A DNA stretch of 64,000 nucleotides from Streptomyces sp. GESEQ-4 (lineage in GTDB: Bacteria > Actinomycetota > Actinomycetes > Streptomycetales > Streptomycetaceae), in NCBI RefSeq assembly GCF_017948455.1, contig NZ_JAFFSU010000012.1:1-64000 (forward strand), given 5' to 3'. The translations under genes were made by a program, and so were the position numbers. Shown here piece after piece: positions 25,509 to 32,855 of the stretch. Within the stretch, counting starts at the first letter, position 1. Each line of letters starts with the position of its first letter. The notes beneath the pieces were generated by a model. That model searched no databases and was not told the origin of the DNA. It saw only the letters and a program-made list of their open reading frames with translations.

Positions 25509-26401
25509 TGACGCAAGTACTCGACAAGCCGGTGGAGTTGAGGGCTCCGGACTCCCCCGCCGAGCGCACGGCCCGTCGCAAGGCGGTCCTGGAGTGGATC
25601 GCGGTCCACGCGCTGGGCGTCGCCGCCGCTCTGTTCTTCGTACTCCCCTTCGTGTTCGTCTTCCTGACCTCGCTGATGAGCGACAGCCAGGCCCTCAGCC
25701 GTGACCTGATCCCGGACACCTGGGAGTGGGGCAACTACCAGAAGGTCTTCGACACACCCGGCTTCCTGACCTGGTGGCGGAACACGCTGCTCTATGCCGG
25801 ACTGGGAACAATCCTTACAGTCGTGTCGTCGATTCCGGTGGCGTACGCGCTGGCCAAGTTCCGCTTCCGGGGCCGCAATCTGTCCCTGATGCTGGTGATC
25901 TCGATGATGATGCTGCCACCGCAGGTGGTCGTCATCCCGATGTACCTCTTCTGGGCGAAGCAGCTGGACCTGTCCGGCACGCTCTGGCCGCTGATCATCC
26001 CGATGGCCTTCGGGGACGCGTTCTCGATCTTCCTGCTCCGCCAGTTCCTGATGACGGTCCCGAACGAGTACCTGGACGCGGCGAAGGTCGACGGCTGCGG
26101 AGAGCTGCGCACCCTGCTGAAGGTCGTCGTTCCGATGGCGAAGCCCGGCATCGCCGCCGTGGCGCTGTTCCAGTTCTTCTACGCCTGGAACGACTACTTC
26201 GGCCCGCAGATCTACGCCTCGGAGAACCAGAGCGCCTGGACGCTGAGTTACGGCCTGGAGTCCTTCAAGGGCATGCACCACACCGACTGGAACCTGACCA
26301 TGGCCGCGACCGTTCTCGTCATGGCCCCCGTGATCCTCGTGTTCTTCTTCGCGCAAAAGGCGTTCGTCGAGGGCGTCACTCTCACCGGAGTAAAGGGTTG
26401 A
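25508..26401 (+). CDS. csnG: Chitosan-oligosaccharide ABC transporter permease
   Basis: The product is 297 aa, starting at ATG 25508, which overlaps the csnF stop. It has six helices with the MalG-type EAA loop NEYLDAAKVDGCGELRTLLK. The N-terminal 30 residues are cytoplasmic and charged. It pairs with CsnF to form the membrane channel of the importer. It ends 7 bp before csnH, consistent with one transcript. Confidence 0.88.
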   Translation: MTQVLDKPVELRAPDSPAERTARRKAVLEWIAVHALGVAAALFFVLPFVFVFLTSLMSDSQALSRDLIPDTWEWGNYQKVFDTPGFLTWWRNTLLYAGLGTILTVVSSIPVAYALAKFRFRGRNLSLMLVISMMMLPPQVVVIPMYLFWAKQLDLSGTLWPLIIPMAFGDAFSIFLLRQFLMTVPNEYLDAAKVDGCGELRTLLKVVVPMAKPGIAAVALFQFFYAWNDYFGPQIYASENQSAWTLSYGLESFKGMHHTDWNLTMAATVLVMAPVILVFFFAQKAFVEGVTLTGVKG

Positions 26402-26408
26402 TCCGTTC

Positions 26409-27674
26409 ATGAAACTCACCGTGGTCGGCGGCGGCTCGACCTACACACCCGAACTCATCGACGGTTTCGCACGGTTGAGGCACTCCCTGCCGATCGAGGA
26501 ACTCGTGCTGGTCGACCCGGCGGCCGAACGGCTGGAGCTGGTGGGCGGGCTGGCCCGGCGCATCTTCGCCAAGCAGGGCCACGACGGCAGGATCGTCACG
26601 ACCTCCGATCTGGCCGCGGGGGTCGACGGCGCCGACGCCGTGCTCCTCCAGCTCCGCGTCGGCGGTCAGGCGGCCCGCCAGCAGGACGAGACCTGGCCCC
26701 TGGAGTGCGGCTGCGTCGGCCAGGAGACGACGGGCGCGGGCGGCCTCGCCAAGGCGCTGCGCACGGTGCCGGTCGTCCTCGACATCGCGGAACGGGTCCG
26801 TCGTACGAACCCGGACGCCTGGATCATCGACTTCACCAACCCGGTCGGCATCGTCACCCGCGCCCTGCTCCAGGCGGGCCACAAGGCGATCGGCCTGTGC
26901 AACGTGGCGATCGGCTTCCAGCGGAAGTTCGCCCACATGCTGGGCGTCGCCCCCGCGGAGGTCCACCTGGACCACGTGGGCCTCAACCACCTCACCTGGG
27001 AGACGGGCGTACGGCTGGGCGGCCCCGAGGGCGAGGACGTACTGCCCAAGCTCCTTGCGGAGTACGGCGACCCGATCGCCGCCGACCTGCACCTGCCCCG
27101 CCCGCTCCTGGACCGCCTGGGCGTCGTCCCGTCGTACTACCTGCGCTACTACTACGCGCACGACGAGGTCGTACGAGAACTGCGCACCAAGCCGTCCAGG
27201 GCCGCCGAAGTGGCCGAAATGGAACGGCGGCTGCTGACGATGTACGGCGACCCGGCCCTGGACGAGAAACCGGAGCTGCTCGCCCAGCGGGGCGGTGCCT
27301 ACTACTCGGAGGCCGCGGTGGACCTGGCGGCGGGGCTGCTGGGCGGCGGGGGGAACCCGTATCAGGTGGTGAACGCCTACAACCGGGGCACACTGCCCTT
27401 CCTGCCGGACGACGCGGTGATCGAGGTGCAGGCGGCGGTGGGGCCCCAGGGTCCGTCGCCGCTGCCCGTACCGGCCGTGGACCCGCTGTACGCGGGGCTG
27501 ATGGCGCAGGTGACGGCGTATGAGGACCTGGCGCTGGAGGCGGCCTTGCACGGCGGCCGGGAGCGGGTCTTCCGGGCTCTGCTGTGCCACCCGCTGATCG
27601 GGCAGTACGCGTACGCGGAAACCCTCACCGACCGACTGATCGCACACAACCGGGAGCATCTCGCGTGGGCATGA
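26409..27674 (+). CDS. csnH: GH4-family glycosidase of the chitosan operon
   Basis: The product is 421 aa. The N-terminus MKLTVVGGGSTYTPELIDG is the NAD-binding signature of glycoside hydrolase family 4. The Mn2+ site residues are Cys164 (GLCNVAIGFQRK) and His194 (LDHVGLNHLTW); DFTNPVGIVTRAL binds NAD and sugar; a candidate catalytic tyrosine lies in RGGAYYSEAA. GH4 enzymes cleave by an oxidation-elimination-reduction cycle using NAD+ and Mn2+. Here the probable substrates are imported glucosamine oligosaccharides, possibly after phosphorylation by CsnK. Its stop overlaps the csnK start. Confidence 0.88.
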   Translation: MKLTVVGGGSTYTPELIDGFARLRHSLPIEELVLVDPAAERLELVGGLARRIFAKQGHDGRIVTTSDLAAGVDGADAVLLQLRVGGQAARQQDETWPLECGCVGQETTGAGGLAKALRTVPVVLDIAERVRRTNPDAWIIDFTNPVGIVTRALLQAGHKAIGLCNVAIGFQRKFAHMLGVAPAEVHLDHVGLNHLTWETGVRLGGPEGEDVLPKLLAEYGDPIAADLHLPRPLLDRLGVVPSYYLRYYYAHDEVVRELRTKPSRAAEVAEMERRLLTMYGDPALDEKPELLAQRGGAYYSEAAVDLAAGLLGGGGNPYQVVNAYNRGTLPFLPDDAVIEVQAAVGPQGPSPLPVPAVDPLYAGLMAQVTAYEDLALEAALHGGRERVFRALLCHPLIGQYAYAETLTDRLIAHNREHLAWA

Positions 27675-28636
27675 CCGCATCCGTCCTCGCCGTCGACGCG
27701 GGCAACAGCAAGACCGACGTGGCGGTGGTGGCGGCGGACGGGCAGGTCCTGGCCACGGCACGCGGCGGCGGATTCCGGCCACCCGCGGTCGGCGTGGAGA
27801 CGGCCTTGGACGTGGTCGCCGAGGCCGTGCGGCGGGCCTTCGCCGACGCCGGGGTCACCTCCGCCGACCATGTCTCGGCATGTCTGGCCAACGCCGACTT
27901 CCCCGTGGAGGAGGAGCAGTTGGCGGCCGCGCTGCACACGCGCGCGTGGGGCACGACCGTCGAGGTCCGCAACGACACGTTCGCGATCCTGCGAGCCGGG
28001 GTCACCGAACCACGCGGGGTCGCCGTCGTCTGCGGCGCCGGCATCAACTGCGTCGGCATGCACCCCGACGGCAACACCGCCCGCTTCCCCGCGATCGGCC
28101 GTATCTCCGGTGACTGGGGCGGCGGTTGGGGCCTGGCGGAGGAGGCGCTGTGGTTCGCGGCCCGCGCGGAGGACGGCAGGGGCGAACCGACGGCACTGGC
28201 CCACGCCCTGCCCGCGCACTTCGGCCTCGACTCCATGTACGCCCTCATCGAGGCCCTGCACCTGGAGCACATCGAGCCGCTGCGCCGCCACGAACTGACG
28301 CCGGTGCTCTTCGCCACCGCGGCGGACGGTGACCCGGTGGCCCGGGCGATCGTGGACCGGCTGGCCGACGAGGTGGTGACGATGGCGACGGTGGCCCTGA
28401 CCCACCTGGGGCTGCTGGAGGAGGAGACGCCGGTGGTGCTGGGGGGCGGGGTGCTGGCCGCGGGGCACGCGCAACTCGACGACCGGATCCGGGACTTGCT
28501 GGCGGAACGCGCTCCGAAGGCGGTGGCGCGAGTGGTGCGGGCGCGGCCGGTGCTGGGGGCGGTGTTGCTGGGGCTCGACCGGGTGAGGGCGGGGGCCGAG
28601 GCGCAGGAACGGGTGCGGAGTGAGTATGTGACGTAG
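27671..28636 (+). CDS. csnK: BadF/BadG-type sugar kinase (glucosamine or GlcNAc kinase-like)
   Basis: The product is 321 aa from ATG 27671, overlapping the csnH stop (ATGA); GTG 27665 is an alternative. It has the ASKHA ATPase motifs: VLAVDAGNSKTDVAVV (phosphate 1), VAVVCGAGINCVG and ISGDWGGGWGLAEEAL, and VVLGGGVLAAGHAQL (adenosine). The family includes N-acetylglucosamine and glucosamine kinases. As last gene of the csn operon it should phosphorylate the aminosugars released from chitosan oligosaccharides. Its 3' end is part of a 22-bp tandem duplication. Confidence 0.85.
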   Translation: MTASVLAVDAGNSKTDVAVVAADGQVLATARGGGFRPPAVGVETALDVVAEAVRRAFADAGVTSADHVSACLANADFPVEEEQLAAALHTRAWGTTVEVRNDTFAILRAGVTEPRGVAVVCGAGINCVGMHPDGNTARFPAIGRISGDWGGGWGLAEEALWFAARAEDGRGEPTALAHALPAHFGLDSMYALIEALHLEHIEPLRRHELTPVLFATAADGDPVARAIVDRLADEVVTMATVALTHLGLLEEETPVVLGGGVLAAGHAQLDDRIRDLLAERAPKAVARVVRARPVLGAVLLGLDRVRAGAEAQERVRSEYVT

Positions 28637-28663
28637 CACCGGCGCGTATGTGACAGAGCACCG
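28624..28663. repeat. 22-bp tandem duplication over the csnK stop
   Basis: GTATGTGACGTAGCACCG (28624-28641) recurs as GTATGTGACAGAGCACCG (28646-28663). The first copy includes the csnK stop codon. Confidence 0.85.
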
Positions 28664-28889
28664 CCGCCACAACGGGACATGACACCCAGAGCTCCCACCC
28701 GCCCCCCGATGGAACCGAACCGATTCCCCCGGCGTATTCATGGGCAGGGGAGGGTGCGGAGTGCCCACGTCATGCCCGAAACTCGGGCTACACCGCTGCG
28801 ATCCGATCAAGATCCAGTGAAGGCCGGTGCGGAATGTCAGTCCCGGCAGCGATACTTGCGGCGAAGGATGACCATGGGGGAGGTCAGCA

Positions 28890-30374
28890 GTGACACACTC
28901 GCCGAAAAGCAGCACGGCGCCACCAGCGGGCGCCGTGCCCACGATGCCATCACTACCGCCACCACCGGGCGACCCCGGCACACCCGGCCCATCCCTTCCC
29001 CCCGCACCACAGGGATCGGCCGCCCCGGACCCCACCGAGCCGCCCCGCCGCACCGCGTTCGCCGAGGGCGTCGACCGCCTCCGCGCGGCGGCCACCACGG
29101 AACCGGGCCGCCTGCGCATCATCGGCGCGGTCCTCGCCCTGCTGGTCGTCGCCTTCGGTGCCGTGACGGCCTGGCAGACGACCGAGCGGGCGGACGCGGC
29201 CGACGCCGTACTGCACAGCAGCCAGCCGCTCAGCTCGGACGCGGCCGACATCTACCGCTCCCTCGCCGACGCCAACACGGCGGCCTCCAGCGGCTTCCTG
29301 GCCGGCGGCCAGGAGTCGGCGGCGACCCGCGAGCGGTACGAGAAGGACATCCGCACCGCCGCGGCCAAGCTCGTCAACGCCGCCGCGAACTCGGAGCCCG
29401 ACTCCCCGTCCGCTGAGACCATCGCCCGGCTCAACCAGCTGCTGCCGGAGTACAAGGGCCTGGTCGAGCGCGCCCGGACGTACAACCGGCAGGGCTTCCC
29501 GGTCGGCGGCGCGTATCTGCGGTATGCGAACGAGAAGATGCAGACCGAGATGCTCCCCGCGGCCGAGGATCTCTACACGAAGGAGAAGCAGCGGCTGCGC
29601 GCCGACTACGACGACGCGACGCCGTATCCCTGGGCCGCGATCGCTCTCGGCGTCCTTGTGCTCGCCGGGCTGGCCTGGGCCCAGCACCGCAACTACCGGC
29701 GCACCAACCGCGTGCTCAATCACGGCCTGGTCGCCGCGACCGCGACGGCCACGGTGGTGCTGCTCTGGCTGGTCGTCGGCCACAGCGTCGCCCGCGCGGG
29801 CCTGGGCGACTCGTACGACCACGGAGTCCGCTCGCTGAACGTGCTGAACGACGCCCGGATCGCTTCTCTGAAGGCACGCGGCAACGAGAACCTGACGCTG
29901 GTCGCCCGCGGCGCCGAGACGGTCACCACCCCGGGCGGCCAGACCCTCGACAAGTTCGACTACACCTTCCAGAAGGACATGAAGACCCTCGCCAAGGGCC
30001 TGACCGCGGCCGAGAATCTCGCCGACGACAACTCCGGCGAGCAGCCGGTCACGGCGGCCGTGGGCAACATGGAGGAGTGGCACAAGCGCCACACCGCCGC
30101 CCGCGCGGAGGACGAGAACGGCAACTACGAGCAGGCGCTGGAGAAGGTGATCGGCGCCCAGGGCGTGACCAAGGGCGCGACCGGCGAGTGCTTCGACAGC
30201 GTCGACAAGAACCTCGCCACGGCACTCAAGCACGAGCAGACCGAGTTCAAGCAGGCCGCCGGTGACGGCCTCGACGCGATGACCGGTCTGTCGGTGGGCG
30301 CCGCCGTCCTCGCGGTGCTCGGTGCCGCTGGCGCGGTACTGGGCATCGGGCGCAGGCTGTCGGAGTACCGATGA
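28890..30374 (+). CDS. glnX: GlnX-like membrane sensor of the PknG locus
   Basis: The product is 494 aa from GTG 28890 (GGGGGAGG upstream). A Pro/Ser-rich cytoplasmic start (1-60) leads into four predicted helices (about 76-96, 247-264, 279-298 and 470-487), enclosing two helical extracytoplasmic domains of about 150 and 170 residues. It precedes a GlnH-like binding protein and pknG, the gene set found in Mycobacterium as Rv0412c-glnH-pknG, where GlnX is thought to pass amino-acid binding by GlnH to PknG. I assign the role from gene order and topology. The stop overlaps the next start (ATGA). Confidence 0.75.
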   Translation: MTHSPKSSTAPPAGAVPTMPSLPPPPGDPGTPGPSLPPAPQGSAAPDPTEPPRRTAFAEGVDRLRAAATTEPGRLRIIGAVLALLVVAFGAVTAWQTTERADAADAVLHSSQPLSSDAADIYRSLADANTAASSGFLAGGQESAATRERYEKDIRTAAAKLVNAAANSEPDSPSAETIARLNQLLPEYKGLVERARTYNRQGFPVGGAYLRYANEKMQTEMLPAAEDLYTKEKQRLRADYDDATPYPWAAIALGVLVLAGLAWAQHRNYRRTNRVLNHGLVAATATATVVLLWLVVGHSVARAGLGDSYDHGVRSLNVLNDARIASLKARGNENLTLVARGAETVTTPGGQTLDKFDYTFQKDMKTLAKGLTAAENLADDNSGEQPVTAAVGNMEEWHKRHTAARAEDENGNYEQALEKVIGAQGVTKGATGECFDSVDKNLATALKHEQTEFKQAAGDGLDAMTGLSVGAAVLAVLGAAGAVLGIGRRLSEYR

Positions 30375-31441
30375 AAGGGGGCGTGACGATGCATGCACGG
30401 AGGTTCTCCCTTCGCCGCCTCCGAGCCGGCCTCAAGGGCTGGGGCGGCGTCGGTGCGATGGCGGTCGTGTGCGCCCTGGCGCTGGCCTTCGCACTGCTGC
30501 TGCCGAAGACCCAGTCCACCGGCGACGGCACGGGCACGGACGGCCAGGAGGTCGCCCACGGCAGCCAGGCGCGGGCCGAGGAGTGCACCGACCCGGAGAA
30601 GCAGACTCTGTCCCCGTCCGGCGCGGACGGCTCCACCATCGACGCCATCAAGGCCCGCGAGGGCCAGAAGCGGAAGCTGATCGTCGGCGTCGACCAGAAC
30701 AGCTACCGCTGGGGCTACCGCAACCCCAACAGCGCCGGTACGGCCGAGCTGGAGGGCTTCGACATCGACCTGGTCCACCGGATCGCCCAGGAGATCCTCG
30801 GCGACCCGGACGCGGTCCAGTTCAAGGCCATCCCCACCAACCAGCGCATCCCGGCCATCCAGGAAGGCCGCGTCGACATGATCGTCCGCACGATGACGAT
30901 CAACTGCAGCCGCCTCAAGGAGGTCGCGTTCTCAGCGCCGTACTTCAAGACCGGCCAGCAGGTCCTGGCCCCCAAGTCCTCGGCCATCACCGGCTACGAC
31001 GACTCGCTCGCCGACAAGAAGATCTGCACGGCCGAGGGTTCCACCGCGTACAGCAAGCTGGAGAAGGACCAGAAGGCGAAGGAACTGGTCGCCTCCGCCA
31101 ACATATCCACCACTGTCCCCAACCAGCTCGACTGTCTGGTGCGCCTCCAACTCGGCGAGGCCGACGCCGTGGTGACCGACGGCGCGCTCGCCGCCAGCCA
31201 GGCCGCGCAGGATCCGACGGTCGAGCTGAAGGGCGCCCCCTTCACCACCGAGTACTACGGCGTGGCGATGAAGCAGGACGCCGACGATCTGGTACGCCGG
31301 GTCAACCAGATCCTCGTGGACTACCGGGAGGACACCGCGAACGGCTGGCAGGCGTCGTACGACAGGTGGTTGTCGGCCACACTGGGTGCGGACCCGGCGA
31401 AGGCGGAACCGCCCGCACCGCAGTATCTGCGCAAGAGCTGA
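30371..31441 (+). CDS. glnH: GlnH-like amino-acid binding protein, membrane-anchored
   Basis: The product is 356 aa from ATG 30371 (overlaps the glnX stop); ATG 30389, with GGGGG upstream, is also possible. An uncleaved-looking hydrophobic helix (about 26-44) has no acceptable lipobox, because the residue before its cysteine is valine, unlike mycobacterial GlnH. A family 3 solute-binding domain follows: KLIVGVDQNSYRWGYRNP, LEGFDIDLVHRIAQEIL, VDMIVRTMTINCSRLKEV. The expected ligands are aspartate, glutamate or related amino acids. It is inferred to present the ligand to GlnX rather than to an importer, as no transport permease is near. Confidence 0.8.
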   Translation: MKGGVTMHARRFSLRRLRAGLKGWGGVGAMAVVCALALAFALLLPKTQSTGDGTGTDGQEVAHGSQARAEECTDPEKQTLSPSGADGSTIDAIKAREGQKRKLIVGVDQNSYRWGYRNPNSAGTAELEGFDIDLVHRIAQEILGDPDAVQFKAIPTNQRIPAIQEGRVDMIVRTMTINCSRLKEVAFSAPYFKTGQQVLAPKSSAITGYDDSLADKKICTAEGSTAYSKLEKDQKAKELVASANISTTVPNQLDCLVRLQLGEADAVVTDGALAASQAAQDPTVELKGAPFTTEYYGVAMKQDADDLVRRVNQILVDYREDTANGWQASYDRWLSATLGADPAKAEPPAPQYLRKS

Positions 31442-31462
31442 ACCACCGTCAACGTCCGCTCC

Positions 31463-31495
31463 ACGTCAGCCACATAGGAACGTCAACCACATAGG
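31463..31495. repeat. 17-bp tandem repeat after glnH
   Basis: ACGTCAGCCACATAGG (31463-31478) and ACGTCAACCACATAGG (31480-31495) differ by one base. They lie in the only sizeable gap within the sensor-kinase operon. Confidence 0.85.
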
Positions 31496-31520
31496 CACAC
31501 AGAGCAGCGAGAGGTGATCG

Positions 31521-32855
31521 ATGGGCGTCACGGGACCCCCCGGGCCGGTGATGGACCGGGACGAGGTGGACCGTGCGCTGGCGCGGCTCGGCGCGGAGCA
31601 CGAGGCGATCGAGACCTCGCTCCTCGCCCTGCAGGACCACGCGGGCCGCAGACTCCTCGAAGGTGCGCAGCTGACCGGCGTCACCAAGGAGCGCTGGACG
31701 GCGGCCGAGGCGTCGATCACCTTGCTGTGGGCGTACTTCGACGCGTACACGGACGCGTTGCGCGCCGCCCGCGAGATCCGCTCCCGGCGCCGCTGGTCCA
31801 GCCGGGAGGACCTGGCGGAGCTGACCGAGCTGCTGCGCGGCGAGGCCGTCACGGTCGCGGGCTCCACCGGCGCCACGGCGAGCGCGCCGACCCTGCACGG
31901 CGGCTCGGGCAAGCTCAGCGAGCAGTTCACGCTGGTCACGCTCGTCGACCGGATGAACGAGCTGTACGCGACCTCGCTGGACATGGTCGTCGCCGCCGAC
32001 GCGGTCTGGTCGGCGCTGCCCGCCCGGATCGATTTACTGGCCGCGGAGCTCCAGCGCACCCGCAAGCTCGCGCACTCCGTCGGCGTGCGCCCCGGCGAAC
32101 ACCCGGCCGGCGATGACCTGGAGCGCATCACCCGCACGCTGACGACCCTGCGCGAGCAGGTCATCTCCGACCCGCTGGCGTTCTGGACGCCCACGCCCGG
32201 GAGTTCGGCCCCCGGCGGTGGCCGCCCGGACACCACGGTCTACGACCGTGAGGCGCGCGCCCTGGAGGACGTCCGCCGTGAGATCGACGCCGTACTGACT
32301 GTCCGTCAGGATGCCGAGCAGCGCCTGGTCAAGCTGCGTGACGTGCTCTCCCGCGCGGACCGTACGCTCGCCGAGGCCCGCATCGCGCGCGGCGAGGTCC
32401 TGGCGAAGATCGCGGCGACGGAGGTGCCGGTCGTGAGCGGCCCGCCGACCGTGCTGCAGGAGCAGCTGGCGACGGCCGCCGAGTACCGCAGACATGCCCA
32501 GTGGCACCGGCTGTCCCCGCTTCTGGAGTCCCTGGAGCAGAAGGCGGAGGACGAACTGCTGCGGGCCCGCGAGTCGTTGACCGCGGTCACCCAGCCGCTG
32601 GCGGTCCGCGCCGAGCTGCGCGGCCGGCTCGACGCGTACAAGGCGAAGGTCGCCCGGCACGGCCTCGCGGAGGACCCGTTCCTGATCGAGCGGTACGACG
32701 CGGCGCGGCGGATGCTGTGGAGCGCGCCCTGCGACCTGCGGGTCGCCGAACAGGCCGTACTGCGCTACCAGCAGTTGGCGGCCGAACTGCTGGGCAGCCC
32801 GCGCGTCCCGGGGCAGGGCGGGCCGCAGGATCGTAGGGGGGAGCACTCGTCATGA
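31521..32855 (+). CDS. Helical cytoplasmic protein of the PknG locus, unknown function
   Basis: The product is 444 aa from ATG 31521 (GAGAGG upstream); ATG 31551 is an alternative. No membrane helix or known catalytic motif is seen. The sequence is almost entirely helical and charged, with likely coiled coils near residues 15-50, 235-290 (LEDVRREIDAVLTVRQDAE) and 320-400. The stop overlaps the pknG start (ATGA), so the two proteins are made in step. I would guess a scaffold or adaptor between the membrane sensor and PknG; this is inference only. Confidence 0.7.
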   Translation: MGVTGPPGPVMDRDEVDRALARLGAEHEAIETSLLALQDHAGRRLLEGAQLTGVTKERWTAAEASITLLWAYFDAYTDALRAAREIRSRRRWSSREDLAELTELLRGEAVTVAGSTGATASAPTLHGGSGKLSEQFTLVTLVDRMNELYATSLDMVVAADAVWSALPARIDLLAAELQRTRKLAHSVGVRPGEHPAGDDLERITRTLTTLREQVISDPLAFWTPTPGSSAPGGGRPDTTVYDREARALEDVRREIDAVLTVRQDAEQRLVKLRDVLSRADRTLAEARIARGEVLAKIAATEVPVVSGPPTVLQEQLATAAEYRRHAQWHRLSPLLESLEQKAEDELLRARESLTAVTQPLAVRAELRGRLDAYKAKVARHGLAEDPFLIERYDAARRMLWSAPCDLRVAEQAVLRYQQLAAELLGSPRVPGQGGPQDRRGEHSS

